Source of the DNA: Trichaptum fuscoviolaceum | Lineage: Eukaryota > Basidiomycota > Agaricomycetes > Hymenochaetales > Trichaptaceae | Length of the DNA stretch: 64,000 nt | Direction: 5' to 3' | Assembly: GCA_910574455.1 (NCBI GenBank) | Contig: CAJSYZ010000007.1 | Coordinates: forward strand, 2,549,773-2,613,772 | In this document: positions 33,917-43,823 of the stretch, one piece after another | Position numbering within the stretch: position 1 is the stretch's first letter | How the letters are laid out: each line of letters begins with the position of its first letter | The notes under the pieces: generated by a model | Database searches by the model: none | Told to the model about the DNA's origin: nothing | What the model saw: only the letters and a program-made list of their open reading frames with translations | Program-made: the position numbers and the translations under genes

Positions 33917-35073
33917 AGTGGCAGCAACATCCACAAACACATCGGCCGTTCCCCCTACGACGATATCATGAAGGCCTTAGCCTCTATGAAAGAGCTAGAG
34001 CAACTTCGGATCGACACTGAGGAGAAAGAAAGAAGGCTTCGAGATGAAAAGGAAGATTTCGAACGGAGGCATAGGGAACTCCTGATAAATAAGCGGGACA
34101 GTGATCAGGAGCAATTAAAGCTTTTGCAGAATGAGTTGATGAAAACCAAAAAACTTATCTCAAATGTCGAATCAAACCTCTCAGAAGCCAACTTCAGCCG
34201 GGCGACTGACTCACTCCAGCTTCACAAGGAGAAGGATATACATGAGGAGCAATTGAAAAAGCATGAGGACGCTATTGAAGCTCTAAAAAAACAGCTCGCT
34301 CAAGATTACACCCTAATCGCGAGAGCTTCAGCTCAGGAGAGTCTCTTCGCCGTGACTTCGCGCAGGCTCACTAACCTGGAAAATTATCGAAAGCAGTCAC
34401 TAGAAAAGGAACAGCGGATTGTAGGACATATACGGGCTATTGACGACGCATTCGTTGATGTGACTGAGGAATTGGACTCGAAGGCGGACAAAGTGACACT
34501 CGAGGAGATGGCTGGGACTTACAAGTGTTTGCAGGAGACAGTGAAGGGTCTTGTATACACAGTACACGACTTACAGATTAGTGCGGCAGCCGCCAAAGGG
34601 GTAAGCCAATTTTGAGCTGCTATCGTAAAACAAATGAAGCTCACAGGATCTCACCCCGAACGAAGCCGCCAAAGCCAGCAGTAAAATACGCACCCTCTGC
34701 GAGGACAATAGGGTAGTCGTCATGAAAAGCTTCATAATTGCGTTCCCATTAGAGAAAGGATTCTTCTCTCCAAAACAGGTCATCCCTTATGACGTTACTG
34801 GCGAAAGTGGTTTTATGATTCGAAATTTTTTGAACAAGGTTGAACAACTCTACATGAAGTTCGCGACCCTATCACCTGGGCCGGGCAAGAAGCTAAAGGA
34901 AGGACGACGTACAGGCGAAGTCGGCATGAGTGGCATAGCTCAGGGCCCAGCGACAATCCTGTCTAATGACATTGCTATCATTCCAAGGCATCTATTCGAC
35001 GACCTGATTGTCGACATCACCAAGTCCTTGGCAGAGTTAGAGCTGACAGAGGCGTATGCGAAGGGAAATGATG

Positions 35074-35309
35074 AAGGAAAGGGAAGGGAAAGGGAAAGGG
35101 AAAGGGAAAGGGAAAGGGAAAGGGAAAGGGAAAGGGAAAGGGAAAGGGAAAGGGAAAGGGAAAGGGAAAAGGGAAAGGGAAAGGGAAAGGGAAAGGGAAA
35201 GGGAAAGGGAAAGGGAAAGGGAAAGGGAAAGGGAAAGGGAAAGGGAAAGGGAAAGGGAAAGGGAAAGGGAAAGGGAAAGGGAAAAGGGAAGGGGAAAGGG
35301 AAATGGAAA
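35074..35309 (+). repeat. (AAAGGG)n hexanucleotide microsatellite in coding frame
   Basis: About 236 bp of nearly pure AAAGGG encode Arg-Glu repeats in one register and Lys-Gly in the others. Extra-A interruptions at about 35170 and 35283, and an AA/GGGG change near 35290, alter the register. The frame entering the tract differs from the open frame leaving it. Confidence 0.9.
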
Positions 35310-35769
35310 GGATGAGTTCGAGGCTGTAGATGTGTCGGAGGATGCATCGAAGGAAAAGACGGCGACGCCATACTCCTGGCAGCCACCACTTAACGCATCA
35401 ATCGTCGACCAGTTCAAATTTTTCCTGGTCCGATTTTTTATAGTCTTCGAATTTCACCGAAGACTATTCTTCCTCCTCGATCGCCGGCTAAGCCAGCTGG
35501 AAAGGAACCCGATGGATCCTCAGACTATTGATTTGCTGGATGCCGACGCGGCCTGGAACACAAACGCGAAAGTAATACTGGATAAGGATTTTACCGGCTA
35601 TCTCTTTGACGACCAAATGTATGAACATCGGTTCAAAGGCTTGATGGTAAAGTCACCAGTACCAGCAGCTCCAGTTTTACCAGAGCCACTAACTACTGCA
35701 AAGACGTGGAGTAATTTTACGCAGCAAATATTCCGTGAAATAACTTAGAGAAGCAATAATAAATAATTA

Positions 35770-36250
35770 AAAGTGATCGACAACGAGATTCGAACACACG
35801 ACCCGTATCGGAATAAGAATTACCATAAAGAGAAGCCGTGCTCAAGTCAACTAGACTACTGAGGCTTATACTACCTTGCCTTACTTAGTACTTATATACT
35901 GTCCCAACGGGGCGCAGCCCCGCAAGGAGTTAGGGTTATTGTTAGGGTTATTGTTAGGGTTATTTAAGGGTTAGTGGGGGGTTTGGGGGGCTCTGCCCCC
36001 CATAGTTAGGAGTTAGGGTTTGGGTAAGGGTTAGGGAGATAGGTAGTTAGGGTTGTTAGGCTTAGTGTTGAAGATATATATAATCCCCCTTAGTATAGTG
36101 GTTAATGTGTCGTATTAGTTAGTTTCCGGTTTAGGCTTTTATAGAGTCGCAAGTTCGAGTCACGTTTGTGTAGTTTACTTATATTTTGTATATGTTACCA
36201 CGCTATTTGGTATTACCACTTTGTATTACTTGGGTATTATTTCTACGTGG
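35770..36250. mobile_element. 481-bp retroposon-like insertion with telomere-like core
   Basis: The segment is bounded by direct repeats AATAATTA (35762-35769 and 36251-36258), consistent with an 8-bp target duplication. Its core (35930-36058) holds about six TTAGGG units in degenerate order. G-rich hairpins GGGGCGCAGCCCC and GGGGGGCTCTGCCCCCC sit beside them. Outward-facing tRNA-like sequences flank the core: B-box-like GTTCGAATCTC read leftward at about 35795, and TAGTATAGTGG with GTTCGAGTC read rightward at about 36091-36155. It lies between two coding segments of the host gene. It resembles a SINE-like retroposon but matches no family I can name. Confidence 0.6.
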
Positions 36251-37089
36251 AATAATTACTGCTCTGATTTACCCCACGTCTTTGCAGTAGTTACTGGACT
36301 TGGTAATACTGGATTGGCTGGTACGCCTCGTAAAGTTCCACTTCGAGGACCACTTTGCCAGGATGGCTGAGCTGGACGGGCAAGAGTACGTGGGCCCGGA
36401 GGATATACCGTGCGTGGCTGTAGGCGGGACTCTCGAAGTGCCGCAGGTCAATGTCGCGTTGAAGGAGATGCAAGAATACTTCGACCGTTTATGCCTGAAA
36501 ATGGAGGCCACCGTGCCAATGGCATCCGCCGACCTGAAAGCGGGTCAGACGAACGAACCCATCCCCAAAGCCCGTGAAGACACGAGCGTGTCTCCCGATG
36601 ATTTGAGACTACGGCGGCTATTGAATCGACGTAATGAGCATAGGGAGAAGGCTTTAACCCTCGACACTGCGATGAGAATTATCTTGGTAGACGAACTCGT
36701 CCCTGACATTTTCAACGACACACGATTCCGAATGTTTTTTAAACAAGGTTGCCCATGACCGCTCTGAAATCAGTGACCCCGCTGGCCTTCGCACATTTGT
36801 TGAGAATGCTGAGGACATTTTGAAAGTGCAAAAGGATGTTTTCCCCGAACCTGTAAAAACCCGACTGCTCACATTATGCGAGATAGCGGATCAAAACAAG
36901 CCTTACGGCCGGAATTTCAATGAGTCGCATATCAGTGGGCGTTTTTGGGGCCAGAAGTTGCGGTCCATCTTACTAGGCGCCAACTCGCAGGCTGAGGATG
37001 AACTACCCATTGATTCTTTGGTACTTCGGATTTTAGGCGCAGGCGTGCAGCAGCTCACAGATGTGTCAACTCAGACGATCACACAGTGA

Positions 37090-37706
37090 AGCCACTGGCA
37101 ATGGCGGATTTGGAGGTATCCGTGTACGAGTACCGTGACAGGACAACTTGAAGGGTTTGGATGCAACGAGCTGCTTGATCTTTATCTTCCTGGTCAACTA
37201 CTACTAGTATGATGTTTGTCATTTTCTTGAATGGCGTGTTGCGTTCAAAGTTTGCTTCAACTTCAAGTTGAAGTTACTAGTAGTAGTAGTAGCCTCATGA
37301 TTTGTACTTCACATTATCATTGAATTTGAATTCAAGTTACTTCTCAGCCACCTCAGGTTAAGGCTCCTTCAGTGGCAGCCTCAGCCTCAGGTGCCAGTGA
37401 GTGCATGGTGCCACCTGAGTGCCAGTGCCACTGGCAGTCACGGTGGCACCACTCAGGCTGGCACTGGCAGTGACTCCGAGCCTGTCCGACTCGGAGTCGG
37501 ACTCGGAGTCACGGTGGCGCCGCACCGGCGTGTGAATGATGAGTTGAAGTTGTATAAAAGACTGGCACTCACTGGCCTCGGAACTTGAACCCTCAGGCTC
37601 TGCTGGCAGTGACGTACTACCAGTACTACTATTTATTTAGTAGTAGTCTCTTGTTTTCACTTCTACTACTTACTAGTAACCAGCAACTACTACCAGTACT
37701 ACCACT
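37090..37706. repeat. palindromic-word simple repeats upstream of protease gene
   Basis: CAGTGCCACTGGCAGTCAC, GACTCGGAGTCGGACTCGGA, TTCAACTTCAAGTTGAAG and TAGTAGTAGTAG tracts fill the interval. The protease-like gene's promoter must lie in this repetitive DNA. No other gene is seen. Confidence 0.6.
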
Positions 37707-40433
37707 ATGACATCCACCGCCCCCCAACCTCCAGGCTTGCCAGGGCCACATCCAAGGAATACTACTAGTAGAGCAAACAATGACCGACGCGGATGTGAGT
37801 TCTGCGTTCTCCATCTCTGTCACAGGCAATACTGATTGCTGACTACCCCAATAGTACAAGACGAAGATGTACTGGGAGTTACAACGCCACCTTTCAGTGC
37901 GCAATGTGCGTCCTATGCCTTCCTTCACTGACACTGGCAATACTGATTACTGCATCACCCATCTCTAGTTTTGCAGGCCCTAGGGGTTAACGTTGAAGAA
38001 GCTGCAGGAGGACATTCTTCATCAATGCCGACTGAAAGTGAGTCCTTCCTTCCCTTCACTGACACTGGCGAAACTGATTGGTACTTAACCTGTTACCAGT
38101 TTCACAGGCCCCAGAAACTGCGATTACTGATGACGAACCTGTGCAAGGACAAGGTTCGGGGGAACGATTTATCATTGCCGGTGGCCCTGCCCGTGGGTCA
38201 TTCACCGTCACGAGTTCCTTAGACTCGGAGGGGGGAAGCCTCCTACTATCAATTCCTCTCGCATCCCTTCAACCAGACTTGAAGTCACAGCAAACCAAGT
38301 CCGTCCTGTCTTCAGCGGTTGTGAATACGATTCTCGCGCAAAATCCTAACGCTTATCTCCCACGACGAACACATGTGTCAGAAGAGGAGCAGAAAGGTTA
38401 CTACCTTGGCTTCCCTGGCAAAACCGCGCCTGCTCGGGCGAACCGGTCCCAATTGGACGGCGACCAAAAAACGTAAATATGTGGGCATTGTTGGAAATCA
38501 CCGGATTGCCAATGTATGGCCGCAACTGCTCAAGAAGATCATGAAGTATCTCGATTCCGAGAATTTGCGGTGGAACAGTCTGGAAGCCAACCGTGTTGCC
38601 TACGGAGATAGTCGGGTGTGCCCTGTTTTTGTTTTGATCGGAGTCAACGACCCGTCACTTCGCACTGAAGATGCGTGCCGCATCGCGGAACGCGTTAAAG
38701 AGTTCCTCTTTGAAATGCGCATCTTCGACGTTGAGGTCGAGCTCAGGGAGCGAAAAATCATTAGCGCCTCAGGCCAGGGCAAAGCTTCTGTCAGTGTTCC
38801 ACCTGTTGTGCGCACTGGCACCGGCGACTCAAATACTCTGGCTAGCGGTCATGCTGAGACTGGCGTTGGCAATACCGCTCCCGTTCACACTGGCTTCAGT
38901 TTTCATCCGGAACTCACCAACCTTCCCAGACGTTCCGATCGTCGCACTGCTCCGACGAACAATGGAGGTGCGGGGGATGTCACTGAGCATAATGACGGTA
39001 ACAGCACCAGGCCCCTTGTCGCTAGCGCTCACGGGGCAGAACCCTACGCCTACCCAACAGAGATACTGTTCACCGCACCTGCGGGAGCCGATAATTATTT
39101 CCGCCTGTGGGATCGCATGATGGATTTCCCAAGCAGGCCAGTGGCAGCTGCCAACAAGCCAATCAGTCGTATGACACCGTCTTTCTCCATGGTCACAGGA
39201 ACTTGCCTTGGCAATCTGGAGGGTGGCTTCTCAACGGGGTCGCTCTTTATCCTACAAAAGCTCGATAACACGACGTTCAAGGTGTTCATCCTCGGTACTC
39301 GCCATGGCAACGTTCCTTCGAAATTCGGAGACTACGATCCATACGCAGATACAACAATTAAGCCGCGCGACCCAAACGACAATTGCCCAATTTATCTCTT
39401 CTCTCGCGAGGCTCTAGCCGCCCATGTGCCAATGATTGGCGCGCTTCACGATGAGTTAGAAGCGGCAGCGTTTACTCACTGGCAGTCACTGGCACCTGAT
39501 CTTCCGCCGTCTGCTGAACAACAAGCTTTCGCGGATATCGTAAACAAGTGTCAATTCATTGAGCAATCTTGGCTTGATAAGACGTCATCGCCACATTTGT
39601 GGATTAATAATCGTATTGGGAAAGTGGCCAATGCTCCCCCTCGAAGAATGGGTAACTTGACTATCTCCGAGACACCCTACCTTACGGATTGGTGCTTGAT
39701 CGAGGTGGACGACCAATGCCTCCCCAACGAATTTGAATTTTCCTCTACTGATGGTGAAGGTCTCAGTTGGAACAATTTCTATAACGTCATCGACATTAAT
39801 AGGCTTCCTCCATCGTCGGCAGCTCAGTCTGTACCACGAGAAGCACTCTTGTCTAGGCTTGGCTGGAAAGGGAGGGACTTCTTTAGTCCAATCCGAATTG
39901 CGGGATATGTTCTGGAAGAAAATATATTCCCCCGGGTCCAGGAGCACCAATTGGACGCAGATTATGATTATGGATGGACTTTCATCGACAATCTCGTCGC
40001 TGTGGGGTTTAAGCGAACTGTGTACAAATGGGGCTGGAAAACTGGCCATACGTTAGGCGAGGTCAACAACGTTGCTGCCGTTCTCAGATCTATGCAGGTT
40101 TCCCCTGGGCACGTTGAGCAGACTACGCATATTGCTTTACAGATCCCACCGGGTTCGGTTGGTTTAGGGAATATCGGGCATAGGAACAATGCTATGTTCG
40201 CAGAACCGGGGGATTCGGGTGCCATAATCATTGATCAGCACAGACGTGCAGTTGGTACCATTTCAGCTTGCGGACTCATCGAAGCGAGGGATAGGGATAA
40301 TCAGAGTGTACTCGACGGTTATACTTATGGTGTCGCTCTATGGCAAACGGTGAAAGATCTTGAGACCTCTTTTTCTCTAGCTGAAAGTGAATTCAAGCTA
40401 GGCATGAATGCACTTCCGGACAATGAAGTATAA
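37707..40433 (+). CDS. trypsin-fold serine protease-like protein (P1 cargo), possibly frameshifted
   Basis: A chymotrypsin-like domain is inferred from an ordered catalytic triad: His in ILGTRHGNVP (codon 39301), Asp in YLTDWCLIEVDD (39687) and Ser in AEPGDSGAIIID (40214). YKWGWKTGHTLGEVN matches the conserved strand before the Ser loop. There is no signal peptide. An upstream helical domain reads RIAERVKEFLFEMRIFDVEV. I recall a large mushroom family with this architecture. Three short symmetric phase-1 exons lead in from ATG 37707 (LQDEDVLGVTTPPFSAQ, FLQALGVNVEEAAGGHSSS, ISQAPETAITDDEP). The frame from 38078 (ending ...FPGKTAPARA) and the long frame carrying GRTGPNWTATKKRK overlap at 38373-38476 one register apart, with no room for an intron, so one indel near 38430-38445 is likely. 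Substrate and role are unknown. Confidence 0.65.
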
Positions 40434-42100
40434 CGATGCTCCTCTCAACTCCTATAGTAGTAATTAGTGGAGCTCTTTTCTTATTCTCATGCGATGGTGT
40501 TGCGTATTCGTACGTTTGTTTCCTGCTCTGTGTTTGATGGCCTTTGGCGTGCGCGCTTTATGTGGTAGTACATGTATGACTTGAGGAAATGGGAATGATA
40601 TTGCAAGTGTGGTTTCCATCCGTGAACTTGAAGTATACTGCTAGCTAGTAGCCAGTGATAACTTGAACTTGTACTTGTTCTAGTGACATGATTCGCGACT
40701 TGGACTCGGACAGTTGGAGGATCGTCTTCCCTCGGCGGATGGGCCCTGATTTGAAGTTTATGGGGAATTATTGCTTATTACTTCAAGATGAAGCCACTTG
40801 AACTTCAGGCTGTATAATCATGGTCTTGAATCATTGTATGCGTAACAACGTTGGAAGTTAAACTTGAAGGGGACACGGAAAGTTCAAGTTGCGGAGTCAT
40901 ACGACTCAGCCTCCAAGTCGGATCATGATGCATTGCCATCGTTCAAGTTGAAGCTCAGGCTGCCACTGCCAGTGGCAGTGGACTCTGACCCTCCTCAGGC
41001 TCCGGTACCGAACTACCACCATGTTCGAGTAATACTGCTATAGTAGTGGGTTTATCATAAGATACATTTCTGCAAATACTGTGAGATATATATATTGTAG
41101 ACGATGCACGAAGAGGCAGCATGAAGATGGTTTACGGCATAAAGGAAATAGGGATAGATATGTACGAGGTCTGTACAACTTGAAGGATGGGGAACGGCAA
41201 AGAAAGAACTTGAAGGACCTCCTGAAGACTCGGAGAAACATGAAATAGAGTGGATAGAAAAGGTGAGTAAATATGAATGCAATCCAAGGAACCACAACTC
41301 ATATGTACCATCATGATGATAGGCTTCGTACTACATAAGTACTATTTCAGTGCACGCGACATCATCTCTGCTGGTCCTGGCACTGACAAACGTCAGCCTG
41401 AGCAGCTTCGTTTTCGAACTTGTTGAAGCTACAGCCTGCCAGTGACTACTTAATTTGTCACACATTACCCCTCATGAAGGACAGAAGGGTGTTAAAGCAC
41501 TTTACCATCACATTTGAGGTCTCAAGAACTGCATAGTGATAGAAGTATGGATATCATATAAGTTTTTGAGATAATATCGAGAAAATGAGGCAGGAAAAAG
41601 TGAACAAGAGCATAGATTTTAGCTCAGCCTGCTGCCACTGCACTGGCAGTGGCAGCCTTGGTGCCACTGGCAGTGCCAGTGAGCGCACAGCCAAAATCAT
41701 AGGAAGGTATCCTGTGACTGCCAGTGTCACTTCAAGTTGAGTCACCGCTTTTTACACCCACCTCAGGCTGTATTGTTGAACTTGTACTTCCTCCACCGTT
41801 TTCCTCGAGGAAGCCCAAGAAACCTACGGCGACGTGGGCGAACTACACAACCTCGCTATCGCTCGGAATTACAGGCCCAGACGAGGAACGAAATTACCTG
41901 AGCTCGAACGTTGAAAGACTCAGTGTTTAGTAGGCGATTGGAAAGTTGTCGCACCACCCCCCTCCGCGGTTCCCCGGTCACTCAAAAGAAGGCGTGCTTT
42001 AAGGCGGACAGCCGCAGACTCGGACCCAAGAGGCGAAGATAGAAAGTGTGGTGGACGAGGAGGAGTGCTAGCCTGAGTGGGCTTGAAACAGTTTGAATGT
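40434..42100. repeat. gene-poor P1 DNA with palindromic words
   Basis: TGAACTTGAAGT, CAGTGGCAGTGG and CTCAGGCTG words persist at lower density. Short frames at 41038-41314 and 41724-41930 show no recognisable protein. Nothing else is supported. Confidence 0.5.
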
Positions 42101-42102
42101 GT

Positions 42103-42470
42103 CTCGATCTCTTGAAATTTCGTGAGTTCCTTCTTTCCGTTACCGATTCCGAGTCCTTGGAAATCAGGTATCACGAAGTTTTTAAATGTTTCTTCAGAGA
42201 AATGAAGACAGCTTCAAAATGACTGTGACTCGATCTCTTAAAATTTCGTGAGTTCCTTTTTTCCGTCTCCTCGGAAATCAAATATCACAAAGTCTTCACA
42301 ATGCTTCTTCAGAGAAATGAAGACAGCTTCAAGATGACTGTGACTCGATCTCTTAAAATTTTGTGAGTTCTTTTTTCCGGATCAACTTCGGAAATCAGAT
42401 ATAACAAAGTCTCCCAATGCTTCTTCAGAGTAATGAAATCAAGAAGACGACTTCAAGATGAACTTTACTT
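42103..42470. repeat. three tandem copies of a 115-126-bp unit
   Basis: Copies start at about 42103, 42229 and 42344. Each runs from CTCGATCTCTTAAAATTT through GTGAGTTC, GGAAATCA and CTTCTTCAGAGAAATGAAGA to a GACTTCAAGATGA-like end. Divergence is about 10-20% by eye. The unit has no open frame. Confidence 0.8.
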
Positions 42471-42582
42471 GATTTCGTACTAAAGCGGATTTATTCTCTT
42501 CCATCAGAATCAGAGCGCTGCGCAGTGTGACTCGGACTCGCAGGCGGTGTGCGGTGAGCGCTCTTTCGAATAATCCAGAAGA

Positions 42583-42867
42583 ATGGTTCAAACAGCTTCA
42601 AGTTATAAAAGGAGGACAAAATATCTCTTTGCTAAATATCCTATGCTCGCGCGATCATTAACTGTCATGCTACTCAACATTATAACCTTTATCCTGCGCT
42701 TCATAGCAGCATTTATGTCTAATTGCGGAGTCCGAGTCGGAGGAAGGCGCGAGTTGGACGAAGAGGACGCGATTGACAAAGGTGATTCAAGCCGTTTACT
42801 ATCTCAGTACAGATTGAGAGCTGACCCTTTGTTTCCTACAGTATACGATAGACTCGGAGAATTCTGA
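42583..42867 (+). CDS. small ORF with one possible membrane segment
   Basis: It encodes 94 residues from an ATG. A hydrophobic stretch (SLTVMLLNIITFILRFIAAF) could span a membrane, and an acidic segment (RRELDEEDAIDKGDSSR) follows. A GTATG donor-like site occurs just after the stop, so it may be an exon of a longer gene. No homologue is recognised and it could be chance. Confidence 0.25.
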   Translation: MVQTASSYKRRTKYLFAKYPMLARSLTVMLLNIITFILRFIAAFMSNCGVRVGGRRELDEEDAIDKGDSSRLLSQYRLRADPLFPTVYDRLGEF

Positions 42868-43039
42868 CGCTACTAGTGGCAGCGTCGGTTGTTATGAGAG
42901 GTGTGAGGTTCGTTCAAAAAATGCTAGGGTATGTATAACTTCCTGCCTCAGCACTGTTTATTCACTTACAAGTAGTCTACCATCTTCCAGTCTCTCTCTA
43001 TGATTCAGGGCTTGACTTTTCAAAATTTCCACAACAACT

Positions 43040-43525
43040 TAAATCGACACAGGCATGACTCAGGCTAGTACTACTCTAGTACTAGTAGTAGTAGTAGCGG
43101 TGCTCCTTCAAGTGCAAATTGTTTTCTCGCTTCCACCAGAACAAACATTTTACTTTACTATGAAAGATTAGAAATATCATATTGCTGGCATGTGTTTATC
43201 AGATATAATATGTATTCAAGTTGGTAAGTGCAATGATACACAGCATCAAAGTTGAGTGATGACATCCAATTTGGAGAACTTCCGTTTCGAAACTGATGCA
43301 CTTATGTTGCACTTACCATTGCACTTGAACTGCCCACTGGCATGCCGGTGCTTAAACCTCACTTAATCCTGGCTTGCCGCCTGATGTACAATTCCCCTCC
43401 TTTTGCACTGATTTTATCCTGAAACGCCGTGTTTTAAGGCCATCAGGCAGCCAGACAACCCTTCAGGCAGGCGTGGCAGCGCTTCGACCCATTTAAGAAA
43501 GCTTCAGGGCGCGCCAGGACGCGCC
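43040..43525. repeat. right subterminal region of P1
   Basis: There is no gene. CTAGTACTAGTAGTAGTAG at about 43075 is the last of the palindromic-word tracts. Then come CCTGATGTAC (about 43381), ATCCTGAAACGCC, CCATCAGGCAGCC, CTTCAGGCAGGCG and CTTCAGGGCGCGCC. These are CAGG/CCTGA motifs oriented toward the terminus and are candidate transposase-binding sites. Confidence 0.45.
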
Positions 43526-43558
43526 AGTCGCCGTAAGCAAAAGGAAGTTTCCCTGATG
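43526..43558 (-). repeat. right terminal inverted repeat of P1
   Basis: This is the inverted partner of 16715-16748, followed by TA and then by the FunK1 copy 2 promoter. GC-rich CTTCAGGGCGCGCC-type subterminal motifs lie just inside. Confidence 0.8.
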
Positions 43559-43823
43559 TAATGACACGAGGACGCGCTCTGTCACGGTTTATACGCGTTG
43601 AATTTCATTTTGTTTGTGGTTGAACCACACCACTGGGTCACTGCCGGGCACCACATCAAGAAAGTTAAACTACAACTACAAGTTCATCTTCGACCATCGC
43701 TTTGACTCGAGTGTGGACTTCTAATCACTTTATCTTTTTGTGTGGTTTTCCTTGCCAGTATCCTGCGCTGCTAAGGTGAGTCTGCTTCATTCTCATTTCT
43801 ACGCCCCATTCTCTGCCAAGAGC
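43559..43823 (+). promoter_or_regulatory. promoter region of FunK1 copy 2 with eroded TATA and intact P2 target
   Basis: Positions 43566-43650 match 2196-2282, and 43651-43823 match 13083-13266. The region shows the FunK1 promoter uninterrupted, including the unoccupied P2 target (GCCGGGCACCACATCAAG, about 43645-43662). Where copy 1 has AGTATATAACCTGCG, this copy has AGTATCCTGCG, so the TATA box is lost by a 4-bp deletion. Confidence 0.6.

Larger units (their letters stand above)
33220..37089 (+). pseudogene. broken coiled-coil gene of P1 with frame-shifting lesions
   Basis: Exons read ASIGLGSHPVAKEDIYLANV, DRIKFILQAWVEKPGTKK, then a long coiled coil (ASMKELEQLRIDTEEKERRL, SNVESNLSEANFSRATDSLQ). 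Next come SFIIAFPLEKGFFSPKQVIP and FMIRNFLNKVEQLYMKFATL, followed by an AAAGGG-repeat tract. After it the frame continues one register over (EFEAVDVSEDASKEKTATPY, QFKFFLVRFFIVFEFHRRLF). A 481-bp insertion at 35770-36250 separates this from LDWLVRLVKFHFEDHFARMA. A second shift falls at a T6 run near 36732: removing one T would join RMF to LNKVAHDRSEISDPAG. The last segment ends LTDVSTQTITQ. The family is unknown. It was a cytosolic coiled-coil protein, now probably dead unless the shifts are sequence errors. Confidence 0.55.
16715..43558. mobile_element. element P1: 26.8-kb cargo-bearing Plavaka DNA transposon
   Basis: The left terminus (16715-16748) starts CATCAGGGAATCTTC and continues to GCTTACGGC. 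The right terminus (43526-43558) is its inverted match, ending GGAAGTTTCCCTGATG. The two pair over about 34 bp with three mismatches and a one-base gap. Both are flanked by TA (16713-16714 and 43559-43560). The outer flanks are contiguous in the paralogue at 2130-2280, which supports a single insertion. Inside are a full-length Plavaka transposase, four other multi-exon genes (two broken), nested insertions and extensive palindromic simple-word DNA. No second pair of these termini was noticed inside. Two independent family members whose outer ends happen to face each other is the alternative, but the empty site argues against it. Confidence 0.8.

Noticed and set aside
34940..35417. Long minus-strand frames across the AAAGGG tract
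   Set aside because: They translate only as FPFPFP or SLSLSL repeats, an artefact of the hexamer.
35930..36058. A true chromosome end or telomere fusion
   Set aside because: The TTAGGG units are few and degenerate, and they lie inside a segment bounded by short direct repeats within a gene.
35770..36170. Functional tRNA genes
   Set aside because: A- and B-box-like blocks exist, but the T-arm and acceptor stem do not pair properly; better read as tRNA-derived parts of a retroposon.
24191..43100. CRISPR-like or clustered spacer arrays among the repeats
   Set aside because: There is no constant repeat length or unique spacer pattern, and the genome is eukaryotic.
16715..43558. Starship-type element
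   Set aside because: No tyrosine recombinase (YR/DUF3435) captain gene is seen; the transposase is of Plavaka type and the termini are inverted repeats.
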